NCBI RefSeq assembly: GCF_019049255.1
Contig: NZ_JAGMUJ010000029.1
Coordinates: forward strand, 338,654-402,653
Length of the DNA: 64,000 bases
Reading direction: 5' to 3'
Source: Streptomyces sp. AC558_RSS880
Lineage (GTDB): Bacteria; Actinomycetota; Actinomycetes; Streptomycetales; Streptomycetaceae
Position numbers and translations under genes: made by a program. Under the pieces are notes generated by a model. That model did not search any database. It worked only from the letters and a program-made list of their open reading frames with translations, and was not told the origin of the DNA. This document shows, one piece after another, positions 24,170-33,069 of the stretch. Positions within the stretch are counted from its first letter, which is position 1; each line of letters begins with the position of its first letter.

Positions 24170-26911
24170 GTGTTCGATCCCCTCTACGACGTCGCCGTCG
24201 TCGTCCCCATCTTCAACGTGGAGAGATATCTCCAGGAGTGCCTGGACTCGCTGGCCCACCAGACGATGTTCGACCGCTGCCAGGTGATCCTGGTCGACAA
24301 CGGCAGCAGCGACAATTCGGCCGCGATCGCGGCGGAATTCGCCGCGCGGTACCAGAACGTATGGGCGTTCGTGCATCCCGAGGGAAAGGCGGGCGGGGCC
24401 AGGAACGCGGGAATGGACCTGGTCAGCGCCCGCTACATCACGTTCTGCGACTCCGACGACGTCCTGCCCGAGGACGCCCTGGAAACCATGTGGCGGACCG
24501 CGGTCAAGGAACGCGTGCCGCTCACCATCGGACGGATGGAGACGTTCCCGGAGGAGACCAACTGGCCCTGGCTCCGCTACTTCGGGACGAACGTCCAGGT
24601 GCATCCCGGAATCGAGAACATCCCGGAGATGATCCACGGCGGAAGCGCCTGCCACAAGCTCTTCGACGTCGAGTTCATCCGCGCCAACAACATCCGGTTC
24701 CGCGAAGGCGTGCACTTCGAGGACGCGTTCTTCTCGGTTCCCGCCATGCTGCTCGCCGACCGCATCGCGATGGTGCCGACCACGGTCTACCGGTACCGCA
24801 AGCGCGCCGCCGAGGACTCCACGATGGACAAGCTGTGGGAGCGCACGGCGAACTACTGGGACCACCTCCTGCTGGAGGAGTACCTGATGACGCTCCGCTC
24901 CCGCCTCTCCGGCCACCGGCAGGAAGTCCTCAACCGGTTCCTGGTGCGCAGCTACCAGGGCTTCGCCCTGCGCGCGCCGCAGGTCCTGCCCGAGGACGAG
25001 CTGTTCCGGCTCTTCGAGCGGGCCCGCGCCGTCTACACGCTGGTGACACCCGACGCGGTCCTGGCCTCCACCCACGACACCCGCCACCGGGTGCCGTTCC
25101 TGGCGATGTACATGAACTGGTACGAGCTCTTCGCGCGCCCGGAGCAGGCGATCAGCGGTGTGTACGGACGAGGCGGAGACCTCTACCTCGATGTCGCGGT
25201 GCCGAGCGCGCTGCTCCCGCTGACGAAGATCTCCTCCACCAGCGTGCACGTGGAACGGATCCAGGCGGACGCCGAGTCGGGCGGGATCGTCGTGGCCGGA
25301 CGGTTCGTGCTCAACGGACTCCCGATGAGCCGCCCCATGCGCAACGACCTGCAGCTGTGGGTGGAGAAGAGCGGTCAGATGGTGCCCGCACGGCAGGTGT
25401 GGCGCAGTGACCTGCTGGCGACGCGTGACGATCTCGCCTGGGGCGGATTCGAGGCGGTCGTCCCGGCACGCGCCGTCAAGGACGGTGAGTTCCCGCTGAA
25501 GCTGGTGTTCTGCACCTCCGGCCGTGATGTCTCGCGCCCGTGCATGACCACCACCGCGATGCTGCGCAGCGCCCGCCCGATGAAGGTCGCGGACCGCTGG
25601 GTCCTTCCCCTGTCGAAGGGCAAGGACAACGCCGTCCTGGTCGTCCGGGAGGCGCAGGGGCGGGCCGGCGACAAGGCCTGGGAGGAGTTCCTCGAGGGCA
25701 TGGACCAGGACCAGAAGAAGCGCAAGGCGCCGTTCTGGCGCGCCCGCGCCATCCGGCGGGCCACGCTCGGGTTCTTCCGCCGCAAGGAGATCTGGCTGAT
25801 CGGCGAGCGCAAGGACACCGCACAGGACAACAGCCTGCACCTGTTCACGTACCTGCGTAAGCACGAGCGCCGCCGCAAGGCCTACTACATCATCGAGAAG
25901 GGCAGCGCGGACCGGGCCAAGCTGAAGCGCCTGGGGAACGTGGTGGCGCACAGCTCCTGGAAGCACAAGCTGCTCATGCTGCACGCGTCGCTGCTCATCA
26001 ACGCCTACGACATCGACTCCTACATGCTCCCCGACGGCTGGGACCGCACGAAGTACCTCAAGCACCTCAACTGGCGCGTCGGGGCCCGGCGGGTCTTCCT
26101 CCAGCACGGGGTCACCGACGAGGACGGCAGCAAGGCCCTGCACCGCAACCGGACCGGTGTGGACCTGGTGTTCGCGACCAGCGACCGGGAGGCCCAGTAC
26201 TTCTCCGAGCACATGCACTACGGGGACCAGGCCAAGGCGCTGGGCTTCCCGCGCTTCGACGCGCTGCAGCCGGACCGCGGCCGACGGCGTGTCCTGCTGA
26301 TGCCCACCTGGCGCAAGTACCTGACGATCCCCTCGTACCTCCAGGGGGAGGGTGCCGACCAGGACGCGGTCGACGAGATCTTCCGGGAGTCGACCTACCG
26401 GGAGTTCATGGTGCAGCTGCTGCGCCACCCGAAGCTGATGGAGGCGTTGGAGCACTACGACTACGTGCTCGACTTCCTGCCGCACTACGAGATGCGGAAC
26501 ATGGTCGACGGGGTCGTCCCGGACCACCCCCGGGTGCAGCGCCTGGACCAGACGAAGGTCAGTGTCCAGACGGCCCTGCGCCAGTGCGACCTGTTCATCA
26601 CGGACTGGTCCTCCGTCCACTTCGACATGGCCTATCTCGGCACGCCGCTCGTCTACGCCCGGTTCGACCCGGACGAGTACTGGGCCAAGCACGCCAGGAA
26701 GGGGTACTTCGAGGCGGAGTACGACGGGTTCGGACCGGTGTGCGGCAACGTCGAGGAAGTGGTGACCGAGGTGATCCGCTACCTCGGCAACGGGTGCAGG
26801 CGCGAGCCGGAGTACGACTACCGGGCGCGTGCGTTCTTCGCCTTCGAGGACCGCGACAACTGCGCCCGCGCGACGGCCGCGATCGCGGAGCTCGCGGCAT
26901 CGGACGTGTGA
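24170..26911 (+). CDS. Bifunctional GT2 glycosyltransferase / TagF-like CDP-polyol phosphotransferase, copy 2
   Basis: 913 residues with the same order as copy 1: GT-A domain (VAVVVPIFNVERYLQECLDS, ILVDNGSSDNS, CDSDDV), linker module (GRFVLNGLPMSRP) and a TagF-like domain (GERKDTAQDNSLHLF, HSSWKHKLLMLHAS, RVFLQHGVTDED, ITDWSSVHFDMAYLGTP). Long blocks in the phosphotransferase half, such as YMLPDGWDRTKYLKHLNWRV, are identical to copy 1, so the two arose by duplication. GTG 24170 follows AGGAG with 6-nt spacing. Last gene of the operon, before a strong hairpin. Confidence 0.87.
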   Translation: MFDPLYDVAVVVPIFNVERYLQECLDSLAHQTMFDRCQVILVDNGSSDNSAAIAAEFAARYQNVWAFVHPEGKAGGARNAGMDLVSARYITFCDSDDVLPEDALETMWRTAVKERVPLTIGRMETFPEETNWPWLRYFGTNVQVHPGIENIPEMIHGGSACHKLFDVEFIRANNIRFREGVHFEDAFFSVPAMLLADRIAMVPTTVYRYRKRAAEDSTMDKLWERTANYWDHLLLEEYLMTLRSRLSGHRQEVLNRFLVRSYQGFALRAPQVLPEDELFRLFERARAVYTLVTPDAVLASTHDTRHRVPFLAMYMNWYELFARPEQAISGVYGRGGDLYLDVAVPSALLPLTKISSTSVHVERIQADAESGGIVVAGRFVLNGLPMSRPMRNDLQLWVEKSGQMVPARQVWRSDLLATRDDLAWGGFEAVVPARAVKDGEFPLKLVFCTSGRDVSRPCMTTTAMLRSARPMKVADRWVLPLSKGKDNAVLVVREAQGRAGDKAWEEFLEGMDQDQKKRKAPFWRARAIRRATLGFFRRKEIWLIGERKDTAQDNSLHLFTYLRKHERRRKAYYIIEKGSADRAKLKRLGNVVAHSSWKHKLLMLHASLLINAYDIDSYMLPDGWDRTKYLKHLNWRVGARRVFLQHGVTDEDGSKALHRNRTGVDLVFATSDREAQYFSEHMHYGDQAKALGFPRFDALQPDRGRRRVLLMPTWRKYLTIPSYLQGEGADQDAVDEIFRESTYREFMVQLLRHPKLMEALEHYDYVLDFLPHYEMRNMVDGVVPDHPRVQRLDQTKVSVQTALRQCDLFITDWSSVHFDMAYLGTPLVYARFDPDEYWAKHARKGYFEAEYDGFGPVCGNVEEVVTEVIRYLGNGCRREPEYDYRARAFFAFEDRDNCARATAAIAELAASDV

Positions 26912-26918
26912 GACCCCT

Positions 26919-26967
26919 CCGGCCGGGCGGCGAGCGGTGCGCACAGCAGCGCGCGGCGCCCGGCCGG
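26919..26967. terminator. Bidirectional terminator after the surface-polymer operon
   Basis: 10-bp perfect arms (26919-26928 with 26958-26967) between two convergent genes. Confidence 0.7.
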
Positions 26968-26990
26968 GGCGTCGGGACGTGCCCGCGGCC

Positions 26991-27338
26991 TTATGGGCGC
27001 ACCGTCCGCGGTCCCACGCACGTCGCCCCCAACGCGCCGACCCTGCGCCGGAGTTCACGGTCGGCGGTGACCACGACCACGGGCTGCTCCGCCCGCTCCA
27101 CCAGGGCCACGATGTGGTCGTCCCCACTGCCGGCCGCCGACTCGACCCGCACGCCGGGGACGGACTCCACGCCCCGGGCCGCCCCTTCGACCACCAGGAC
27201 CACATCGGCGCCGGTCCGCCCCGCGTGGTCCACCAGGAGGTCGCGCAGCCGCTCGGCGGCACCCCGCCGGTCCCGCCACCAGCCGTCCGGCACGGATCCG
27301 ACGACGTTGGCCCCGTCGACCACCAGCAGTTCGTTCAT
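26991..27338 (-). CDS. NYN/PIN-like domain protein, putative RNase
   Basis: 115 residues. MNELLVVDGANVVGS is the YacP/NYN-type opening with its acidic active-site Asp; further acidic positions follow in GSGDDHIV and TADRELRRRV. Proteins of this kind are metal-dependent ribonucleases. ATG 27338 is chosen because the family begins there; there is no clear ribosome-binding site, and a longer reading to 27479 runs into unrelated sequence. Convergent with the glycosyltransferase operon. Confidence 0.75.
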   Translation of the reverse strand: MNELLVVDGANVVGSVPDGWWRDRRGAAERLRDLLVDHAGRTGADVVLVVEGAARGVESVPGVRVESAAGSGDDHIVALVERAEQPVVVVTADRELRRRVGALGATCVGPRTVRP

Positions 27339-27504
27339 GCGGACCAGGGTCGCACGCGACGGCCGACGGCATCCGGGCGACGGCCACGCGAACACGCTCG
27401 TCACGCCCGGCTCCGGGAACCGCTTCCAGGGGTGACCTGGTGCCGTATGTGAGAGATCATCACCAGGAAGGATCTTCACACGACAACCTCAACCGGGAGA
27501 TCGC

Positions 27505-28185
27505 ATGGCAGTGGGACGAAGAGTGTTCCTCGGCGCCTTCACCGCGGGCGCCGTCACCGTGGCGGCCGGCTCGGAGGCGGCCGCCGACGGCGAGTACACC
27601 CTGTACACCTCACCGGCCCAGTTCTACGGCTCGTCGACGACGGCGCACACGGTCACCATCAACCACAAGGCCCCGTCCGGGGACACCGCGGCACTGAACG
27701 TGACCTCGGACAACCCCGCCACCTCGGCCATGTACCTGACCGGTGTGGAGACCTCGCGCGGGACGCTGAAGATATCCCACAAGGGGTACGCCGACGGTTC
27801 GGACCCCGGAGCCTCCGGACTCTCGATCGATCTCAGGACCTCGGGGACCGCCGCACAGGGCATCTTCGTCACCGCGACCGACGGCCCGACCACGGGCGCC
27901 CTGATCGTCCTGCGGAACAACCCGGGCGTGGACGACTTCGTGGTCAAGGGCACCGGCCGCACGGGCATCGGCATCGGCCGGGGCGACACGCCCCAGTCCC
28001 AGCTCCACGTGGTCGCGGCGCCCGGCGCCCCGTCCGCGATCCTCGCCGAGGGCGCGCTGCGGCTCGCGGACGTCGACGCCGCACCGACCAACGCACCGGC
28101 CTCCGCCGGCGGCGGCTCCCTCTACGCCCAGGACGGCAAGCTGTTCTGGAAGGGCGGCGACGGCAAGCCGACCCAGCTGGCGTGA
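27505..28185 (+). CDS. Secreted phage-type hyaluronidase (HylP-like)
   Basis: 226 residues. GRRVFLGAFTAGAV at the start is a Tat signal followed by an Ala-rich core ending near residue 32. The mature part is rich in short G/T/S/N beta repeats (NHKAPSGDTAALNVTSDNP, TSGTAAQGIFVTATDGPTTG, KGTGRTGIGIGRG), as in trimeric triple-stranded beta-helix hyaluronate lyases of streptococcal phages and the Streptomyces hyaluronidase from S. koganeiensis. GGGAG lies upstream of ATG 27505. A small coiled-coil gene follows 10 nt later. Activity on hyaluronan is inferred from the family; the native substrate may be another surface polysaccharide. Confidence 0.7.
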   Translation: MAVGRRVFLGAFTAGAVTVAAGSEAAADGEYTLYTSPAQFYGSSTTAHTVTINHKAPSGDTAALNVTSDNPATSAMYLTGVETSRGTLKISHKGYADGSDPGASGLSIDLRTSGTAAQGIFVTATDGPTTGALIVLRNNPGVDDFVVKGTGRTGIGIGRGDTPQSQLHVVAAPGAPSAILAEGALRLADVDAAPTNAPASAGGGSLYAQDGKLFWKGGDGKPTQLA

Positions 28186-28195
28186 GGACGAGAGC

Positions 28196-28342
28196 GTGCA
28201 ACTGACCCCCGAGCAACTCGTGTCCGAGTTCCACGACGCCGTCATGGAGCTGTACTTCGCCCGCAAGCGCATCTCCGCCCTGGAGGCGGAGAACGCCGAG
28301 CTGAGGGCGCGGCTCGAAGCGGCCGAGAAGACCGACGCATGA
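28196..28342 (+). CDS. 48-residue coiled-coil protein
   Basis: Small ORF starting at GTG 28196 with GAGGA upstream, 10 nt after the hyaluronidase stop, so probably cotranscribed. It encodes an almost wholly helical, Glu/Ala/Leu/Arg-rich peptide; ISALEAENAELRARLEAAEK is a clear heptad pattern. No signal peptide, so it should be cytoplasmic. Third-position G+C is very high, supporting real coding. Function unknown. Confidence 0.65.
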   Translation: MQLTPEQLVSEFHDAVMELYFARKRISALEAENAELRARLEAAEKTDA

Positions 28343-28343
28343 C

Positions 28344-28378
28344 GAAGAGGGCCTCCGCGCACCGCGGAGGCCCTCTTC
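28344..28378. terminator. Bidirectional terminator between the coiled-coil gene and fadB
   Basis: 16-bp perfect stem (28344-28359 with 28363-28378) and a 3-nt loop between convergent genes. One flank is T-rich in each direction (CTCTTC). Confidence 0.85.
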
Positions 28379-28394
28379 AGTCGCGTACGACCGA

Positions 28395-30524
28395 TCACGC
28401 GGGGACCGAGGCCACCCCCGGCTCCAGGAACCGCTTCCCGTTCACCCGCTCGGAGACGCCCTCGCGGTCCAGGTACGGCGTGATGCCGCCCAGGTGGAAG
28501 GGCCAGCCGGCGCCGGTGATCAGGCAGAGGTCGATGTCCTGGGCCTCGGCGACGACGCCCTCGTCGAGCATCAGGCCGATCTCCTGGGCCACCGCGTCCA
28601 GGACGCGGGCGCGGACCTGCTCCTCGGTGAGGACGGTGTCGCCCTGCTTCAGCAGTGCCGCGACCTCCGGGTCCAGCTCGGGCTTGCCGCTGTCGTAGAC
28701 GTAGAAGCCGCGCTTGCCGGCCTTGACGACGGCCGCGAGGTTCGGGGAGACCGTGAAGCGGTCCGGGAAGGCCCGGTTCAGGGTCTCGGAGACGTGCAGG
28801 CCGATCGCCGGGCCGACCAGCTCCAGCAGGACCAGCGGGGACATCGGCAGGCCGAGCGGCTCCACCGCCTTCTCCGCGACCTCGACCGGCGTGCCCTCGT
28901 CGATGACGTTCTGGATCTCGCCCATGAAGCGGGTGAGGATGCGGTTCACGACGAACGCGGGGGCGTCCTTGACCAGCACCGCGGTCTTCTTCAGCTTCTT
29001 GGCGACGCCGAACGCCGTGGCCAGCGCGGCGTCGTCGGTCTGCTCGCCGCGGACGATCTCCAGGAGCGGCAGGATCGCGACCGGGTTGAAGAAGTGGAAG
29101 CCGACGACCCGCTCGGGGTGCTTCAGCTTCGACGCCATCTCCGTCACGGAGAGGGAGGAGGTGTTCGTCGCCAGGATCGCGTGTGCCGGGGCGACCGCCT
29201 CGACCTCCGCGAACACCTTCTGCTTGACGCCCATCTCCTCGAACACGGCCTCGATGACGAAGTCCGCGTCCGCGAAGCCCTCGGCCTTGTCCAGGACACC
29301 GCTCACCAGGGCCTTGAGGCGGTTGGCCTTGTCCTGGTTGATGCGGCCCTTGCCGAGCAGCTTGTCGATCTCGGCGTGGACGTAGCCCACGCCCTTGTCG
29401 ACGCGCTCCTGGTCGATGTCGGTCAGGACGACCGGCACCTCCAGGCGGCGCAGGAAGAGCAGGGCCAGTTGCGAGGCCATCAGACCGGCGCCGACGACGC
29501 CCACCTTGGTGACCGGGCGGGCCAGGTTCTTGTCCGGGGCGCCGGCCGGGCGCTTGCCGCGCTTCTGCACCAGGTTGAAGGCGTAGATGCCGGAGCGCAG
29601 TTCACCGCCCATGATCAGGTCGGCGAGGGCCTGGTCCTCGGCGTCGTAGCCCTGCTGGAGGTCGCCGTTCTTGGCGGCGGCGATGATGTCGAGGGCGCGG
29701 TAGGCGGCCGGGGCGGCGCCGTGCACCTTGCCGTCGGCGATGAAGCGGCCCTTGGCGACGGCCTGGTCCCAGGCCTCACCGCGGTCGATCACCGGACGCT
29801 CGACGACGATCTCGCCCTTGAGGACGGCCGCCGTCCAGATCAGCGACTGCTCCAGGAAGTCCGCGCCCTCGAAGATCGCGTCCGCGATGCCGAGTTCGTG
29901 GACCTGCGCGCCCTTGAGCTGCTTGTTCTGGTTGAGGCTGTTCTCGATGATGACCGAGACCGCCTTCTCGGCGCCGATCAGGTTCGGCAGCAGGGTGCAG
30001 CCGCCCCAGCCGGGGACCAGCCCGAGGAAGACCTCGGGCAGCGAGAACGCCGGGAGGGCCGCCGACACCGTGCGGTAGGAGCAGTGCAGGCCGATCTCGA
30101 CGCCGCCGCCCATCGCGGCGCCGTTGTAGTACGCGAACGTCGGCACGGCCAGCTTCGACAGCCGCTTGAAGACGTCGTGGCCGCCCTTGCCGATGGCCAG
30201 CGCGTCCTCGTGCCGCTTCAGCAGCTCGACGCCCTTGAGGTCGGCGCCGACCGCGAAGATGAACGGCTTGCCGGTGACGCCGACGCCGACGATCTCGCCG
30301 TCCGCGGCCTCCTTCTCGACCCGGTCGATCGCGGCGTCGATGTTCGCCAGCGACTGCGGGCCGAGGGTGGTCGGCTTGGTGTGGTCGTGGCCGTTGTCCA
30401 GGGTGATCAGCGCGAAACGGCCCGCGCCGAGCGGCAGGTCGAAGTGGCGTACGTGCGCGCTGGTGACGACCTCGCCGGGGAACAGCTCGGCCGCACCCTT
30501 CAGAAGCTCTGCGGTGGTGCTCAC
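28395..30524 (-). CDS. fadB: Fatty-acid oxidation complex alpha subunit (enoyl-CoA hydratase / 3-hydroxyacyl-CoA dehydrogenase)
   Basis: 709-residue bifunctional beta-oxidation enzyme. The N-terminal crotonase fold (about 1-300) has FAVGADLKG and YNGAAMGGGVEIGLHC (oxyanion hole). The C-terminal dehydrogenase has a dinucleotide motif VGVVGAGLMASQLALL, FHFFNPVAILPLLEIV (catalytic His) and KDAPAFVVNRIL. It hydrates trans-2-enoyl-CoA and oxidises the product with NAD. GTG 30524 overlaps the thiolase stop by 4 nt and has GGGG just upstream. Cotranscribed with the thiolase. Confidence 0.92.
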   Translation of the reverse strand: MSTTAELLKGAAELFPGEVVTSAHVRHFDLPLGAGRFALITLDNGHDHTKPTTLGPQSLANIDAAIDRVEKEAADGEIVGVGVTGKPFIFAVGADLKGVELLKRHEDALAIGKGGHDVFKRLSKLAVPTFAYYNGAAMGGGVEIGLHCSYRTVSAALPAFSLPEVFLGLVPGWGGCTLLPNLIGAEKAVSVIIENSLNQNKQLKGAQVHELGIADAIFEGADFLEQSLIWTAAVLKGEIVVERPVIDRGEAWDQAVAKGRFIADGKVHGAAPAAYRALDIIAAAKNGDLQQGYDAEDQALADLIMGGELRSGIYAFNLVQKRGKRPAGAPDKNLARPVTKVGVVGAGLMASQLALLFLRRLEVPVVLTDIDQERVDKGVGYVHAEIDKLLGKGRINQDKANRLKALVSGVLDKAEGFADADFVIEAVFEEMGVKQKVFAEVEAVAPAHAILATNTSSLSVTEMASKLKHPERVVGFHFFNPVAILPLLEIVRGEQTDDAALATAFGVAKKLKKTAVLVKDAPAFVVNRILTRFMGEIQNVIDEGTPVEVAEKAVEPLGLPMSPLVLLELVGPAIGLHVSETLNRAFPDRFTVSPNLAAVVKAGKRGFYVYDSGKPELDPEVAALLKQGDTVLTEEQVRARVLDAVAQEIGLMLDEGVVAEAQDIDLCLITGAGWPFHLGGITPYLDREGVSERVNGKRFLEPGVASVPA

Positions 30525-31738
30525 TTGTCCCCCTCGAAGTGCGGGTTCTCCCAGATGACCGTCGCGCCCATGCCGAAGCCGACGCACATGGTGGTCAGGC
30601 CGTAGCGGACGTTCGGCTGTTCCTCGAACTGGCGGGCCAGCTGCGTCATCAGGCGGACGCCGGAGGAGGCCAGCGGGTGGCCGAAGGCGATGGCGCCGCC
30701 GTACTGGTTGACGCGCGCGTCGTCGTCGGCGATGCCGTAGTGCTCCAGGAACGCGAGGACCTGGACGGCGAAGGCCTCGTTGATCTCGAACAGGCCGATG
30801 TCGGAGATGGACAGGCCCGCCTGGGCCAGGGCCTTCTCCGTGGCCGGGATCGGGCCATAGCCCATGACCTCGGGCTCCACACCCGCGAAGGAGTAGGAGA
30901 CGAGGCGCATCTTGACGGGCAGGCCGTTCTCGCGGGCGAAGTCCTCGCTCGCGATGATCGAGGCGGTGGCGCCGTCGTTCAGACCGGCCGCGTTGCCGGC
31001 GGTGACCCGGCCGTGCACGCGGAACGGGGTCTTCAGACCGGCCAGGTTCTCCAGCGTGGTGCCCGGACGCATCGGCTCGTCGGCGGTGACCAGGCCCCAG
31101 CCCGTCTCGCCGGCCTCTTCGTTGGTGCGGCGCACCGAGACCGGCACCAGGTCGGCCTGGATCTTGCCGTTGGCGTACGCCTTGGCGGCCTTCTCCTGGG
31201 AGCGGACCGCGTACTCGTCGGCGCGCCGCTTGGTGATCCCCGGGTAGCGGTCGTGCAGGTTCTCCGCGGTCATGCCCATGAACAGGGCGGACTCGTCGAC
31301 CAGCTTCTCGCTCACGAAGCGCGGGTTCGGGTCCACGCCCTCGCCCATCGGGTGGCGGCCCATGTGCTCGACGCCGCCCGCGACGGCGACGTCGTACGCG
31401 CCGAAGGCGACGGAGCCGGCCACCGTGGTGACGGCGGTCAGGGCGCCGGCGCACATGCGGTCGATGGAGTAGCCCGGGACCGAGGTGGGCAGGCCCGCGA
31501 GGATGCCGGCCGTGCGGCCGATGGTCAGGCCCTGGTCGCCGATCTGCGTGGTCGCGGCGATGGCGACCTCGTCGATCTTCTTCGGGTCGAGACCGGGGTT
31601 GCGGCGCAGCAGCTCCCGGATCGCCTTCACGACGAGGTCGTCGGCGCGGGTCTCGTGGTAGATGCCCTTCGGGCCCGCCTTGCCGAACGGGGTACGGACG
31701 CCGTCGACGAAGACGACGTCCCTGACGGTACGAGGCAC
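30521..31738 (-). CDS. fadA: Acetyl-CoA acyltransferase (thiolase)
   Basis: 405-residue thiolase II that cleaves 3-ketoacyl-CoA with CoA to release acetyl-CoA. The acyl-accepting Cys is C96 in SIDRMCAGAL, the His lies in AFGHPLASSG, and the C-terminal Cys lies in TTMCVGFGMG. GTG 31738 has GGAGGAG about 8 nt upstream. It leads the fadA-fadB operon and forms the beta-oxidation complex with the downstream product. Confidence 0.92.
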   Translation of the reverse strand: MPRTVRDVVFVDGVRTPFGKAGPKGIYHETRADDLVVKAIRELLRRNPGLDPKKIDEVAIAATTQIGDQGLTIGRTAGILAGLPTSVPGYSIDRMCAGALTAVTTVAGSVAFGAYDVAVAGGVEHMGRHPMGEGVDPNPRFVSEKLVDESALFMGMTAENLHDRYPGITKRRADEYAVRSQEKAAKAYANGKIQADLVPVSVRRTNEEAGETGWGLVTADEPMRPGTTLENLAGLKTPFRVHGRVTAGNAAGLNDGATASIIASEDFARENGLPVKMRLVSYSFAGVEPEVMGYGPIPATEKALAQAGLSISDIGLFEINEAFAVQVLAFLEHYGIADDDARVNQYGGAIAFGHPLASSGVRLMTQLARQFEEQPNVRYGLTTMCVGFGMGATVIWENPHFEGDK

Positions 31739-32034
31739 GATGGCTCTCCTCCAGGGTGCGGGACGCTGAGCGCTTGCTTACGGGTCATGCTACTTGTGGG
31801 TAACGTGACTGCCCAGCCCCGCCGCCCGGAGCGGCGAACATCACACGTCCGGCCGTGCCCGGTGAGGGGTTTTTCGCCCCCGCCGCCCCTTCCCGTTCCC
31901 GTCCCCGGGGGCGCTGCCCCCGGCCCCCCGCTCCTCAAACGCCGGAGGGGCTAAGTTTCAGCCCCTCCGGCGTTTGAGGAGCGGGGTCTGGGGCGGAGCC
32001 CCAGGTCGGGACGGGAAAGGGCGGCGGGGGCGAA
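31739..32034. repeat. Spacer with a very long hairpin (31875-32032), terminator of the lacI gene
   Basis: 296 bases. 31739-31870 should hold the fadA promoter. 31875-32032 is an imperfect inverted repeat of about 75 bp per arm, centred at 31953-31959, with an uninterrupted core including CTCCTCAAACGCCGGAGGGG and side hairpins further out. The same GC-rich element is common between Streptomyces genes. It starts right after the lacI stop. Confidence 0.75.
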
Positions 32035-33069
32035 TCACGGTGGGGCGGTAGAACCCCGTGGGGTCAGGACCGGGGTGGGTACGGGGTGGGACCCCGGTCC
32101 CTCGCCGGTGAGCACACCGAACAGCGTCCGTGCCACCTCCGCCCCGAACCCGTGCACATCATGGCTCATCGCCGACAGCGTCGGATGCGTCAGCCGGCAC
32201 AGCTGCGAGTCGTCCCACGCCAGCAGCGACACGTCGTCCGGCACCCGCAGTCCCATCTCGGCCGCCACCGACAGCCCCGCCACCGCCATGATGTCGTTGT
32301 CGTACACGATCGCCGTCGGCCGGTCGCCCGGCGCGGCGGCCAGCAGCGAGCGGGTCGCCCGCGCGCCCGCGTCCCCGGAGAAGTCCGTGGCCACCTGCCA
32401 CGCCCGCGCCGGCGGCTCCGACGCCCGCACCGCCTCGTCGAACGCGGTCGCGCGGATCGAGGTGTGCCCGAGCGCCGCCGCGCCGCCCACCCGGGCGATC
32501 CGCCGGTGCCCGAGCGCCGCCAGATACCGCACCGCCTCGGTCACGGCCGTGGCGTCGTCCGTCCACACGGAGGTCAGCCCGCCCGTCAGCGACGGGTGCC
32601 CGACGGCCACCACCGGCAGCCCCAGCCGCCCGGCCACCGCCGGGCGGGGGTCGTCGGCCCGGAAGTCCACCAGGATCGACCCGCCGATCTGCCGGCCCCT
32701 CCACCACGACTCCATCAGCCCGACCTCCTCGTCCGGGCTGCGCACCAGCCGCAGCAGCAGCGAGCAGGACCGCTCGACCAGGACGCTCTCCACCCCGGAG
32801 ATGAACTCCATGTAGAACGGTTCCAGGCCGAGCAGCCGGGCGGGCCGGCACACCGCGAGGCCCACCACGTCCACGCGTGAACCGGCCAGGGTGCGCGCGG
32901 TCGAGCTCGGCGCCCACCCCAGCTCCCGCGCCGCCCGGAAGATCCGGTCCCGGGTCGCCTCCGACAGGCCGGGTTTCCGGTTGAAGGCGAGGGACACGGC
33001 CCCCTTGGACACACCGGCGCGCGCGGCGACGTCCTTGATGGTGACGCGGGGGGTCGGCGTTTCCGTCAT
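32035..33069 (-). CDS. LacI-family transcriptional repressor
   Basis: 344 residues. The HTH is VTIKDVAARAGVSKGAVSLAFN, followed by the hinge helix GWAPSSTARTLAG and a periplasmic-binding-protein-like effector domain. ATG 33069 overlaps the stop of the beta-mannosidase (ATGA), so it is cotranscribed with it. It most likely represses this operon and the divergent sugar ABC transporter in response to mannose or a manno-oligosaccharide. The effector is inferred. Confidence 0.9.
   Translation of the reverse strand: MTETPTPRVTIKDVAARAGVSKGAVSLAFNRKPGLSEATRDRIFRAARELGWAPSSTARTLAGSRVDVVGLAVCRPARLLGLEPFYMEFISGVESVLVERSCSLLLRLVRSPDEEVGLMESWWRGRQIGGSILVDFRADDPRPAVAGRLGLPVVAVGHPSLTGGLTSVWTDDATAVTEAVRYLAALGHRRIARVGGAAALGHTSIRATAFDEAVRASEPPARAWQVATDFSGDAGARATRSLLAAAPGDRPTAIVYDNDIMAVAGLSVAAEMGLRVPDDVSLLAWDDSQLCRLTHPTLSAMSHDVHGFGAEVARTLFGVLTGEGPGSHPVPTPVLTPRGSTAPP

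Noticed and set aside
27505..28185. Prophage remnant around the tail-fibre-like hyaluronidase
   Set aside because: No integrase, capsid, portal or lysis genes nearby, and a Tat signal shows it is a secreted host enzyme.
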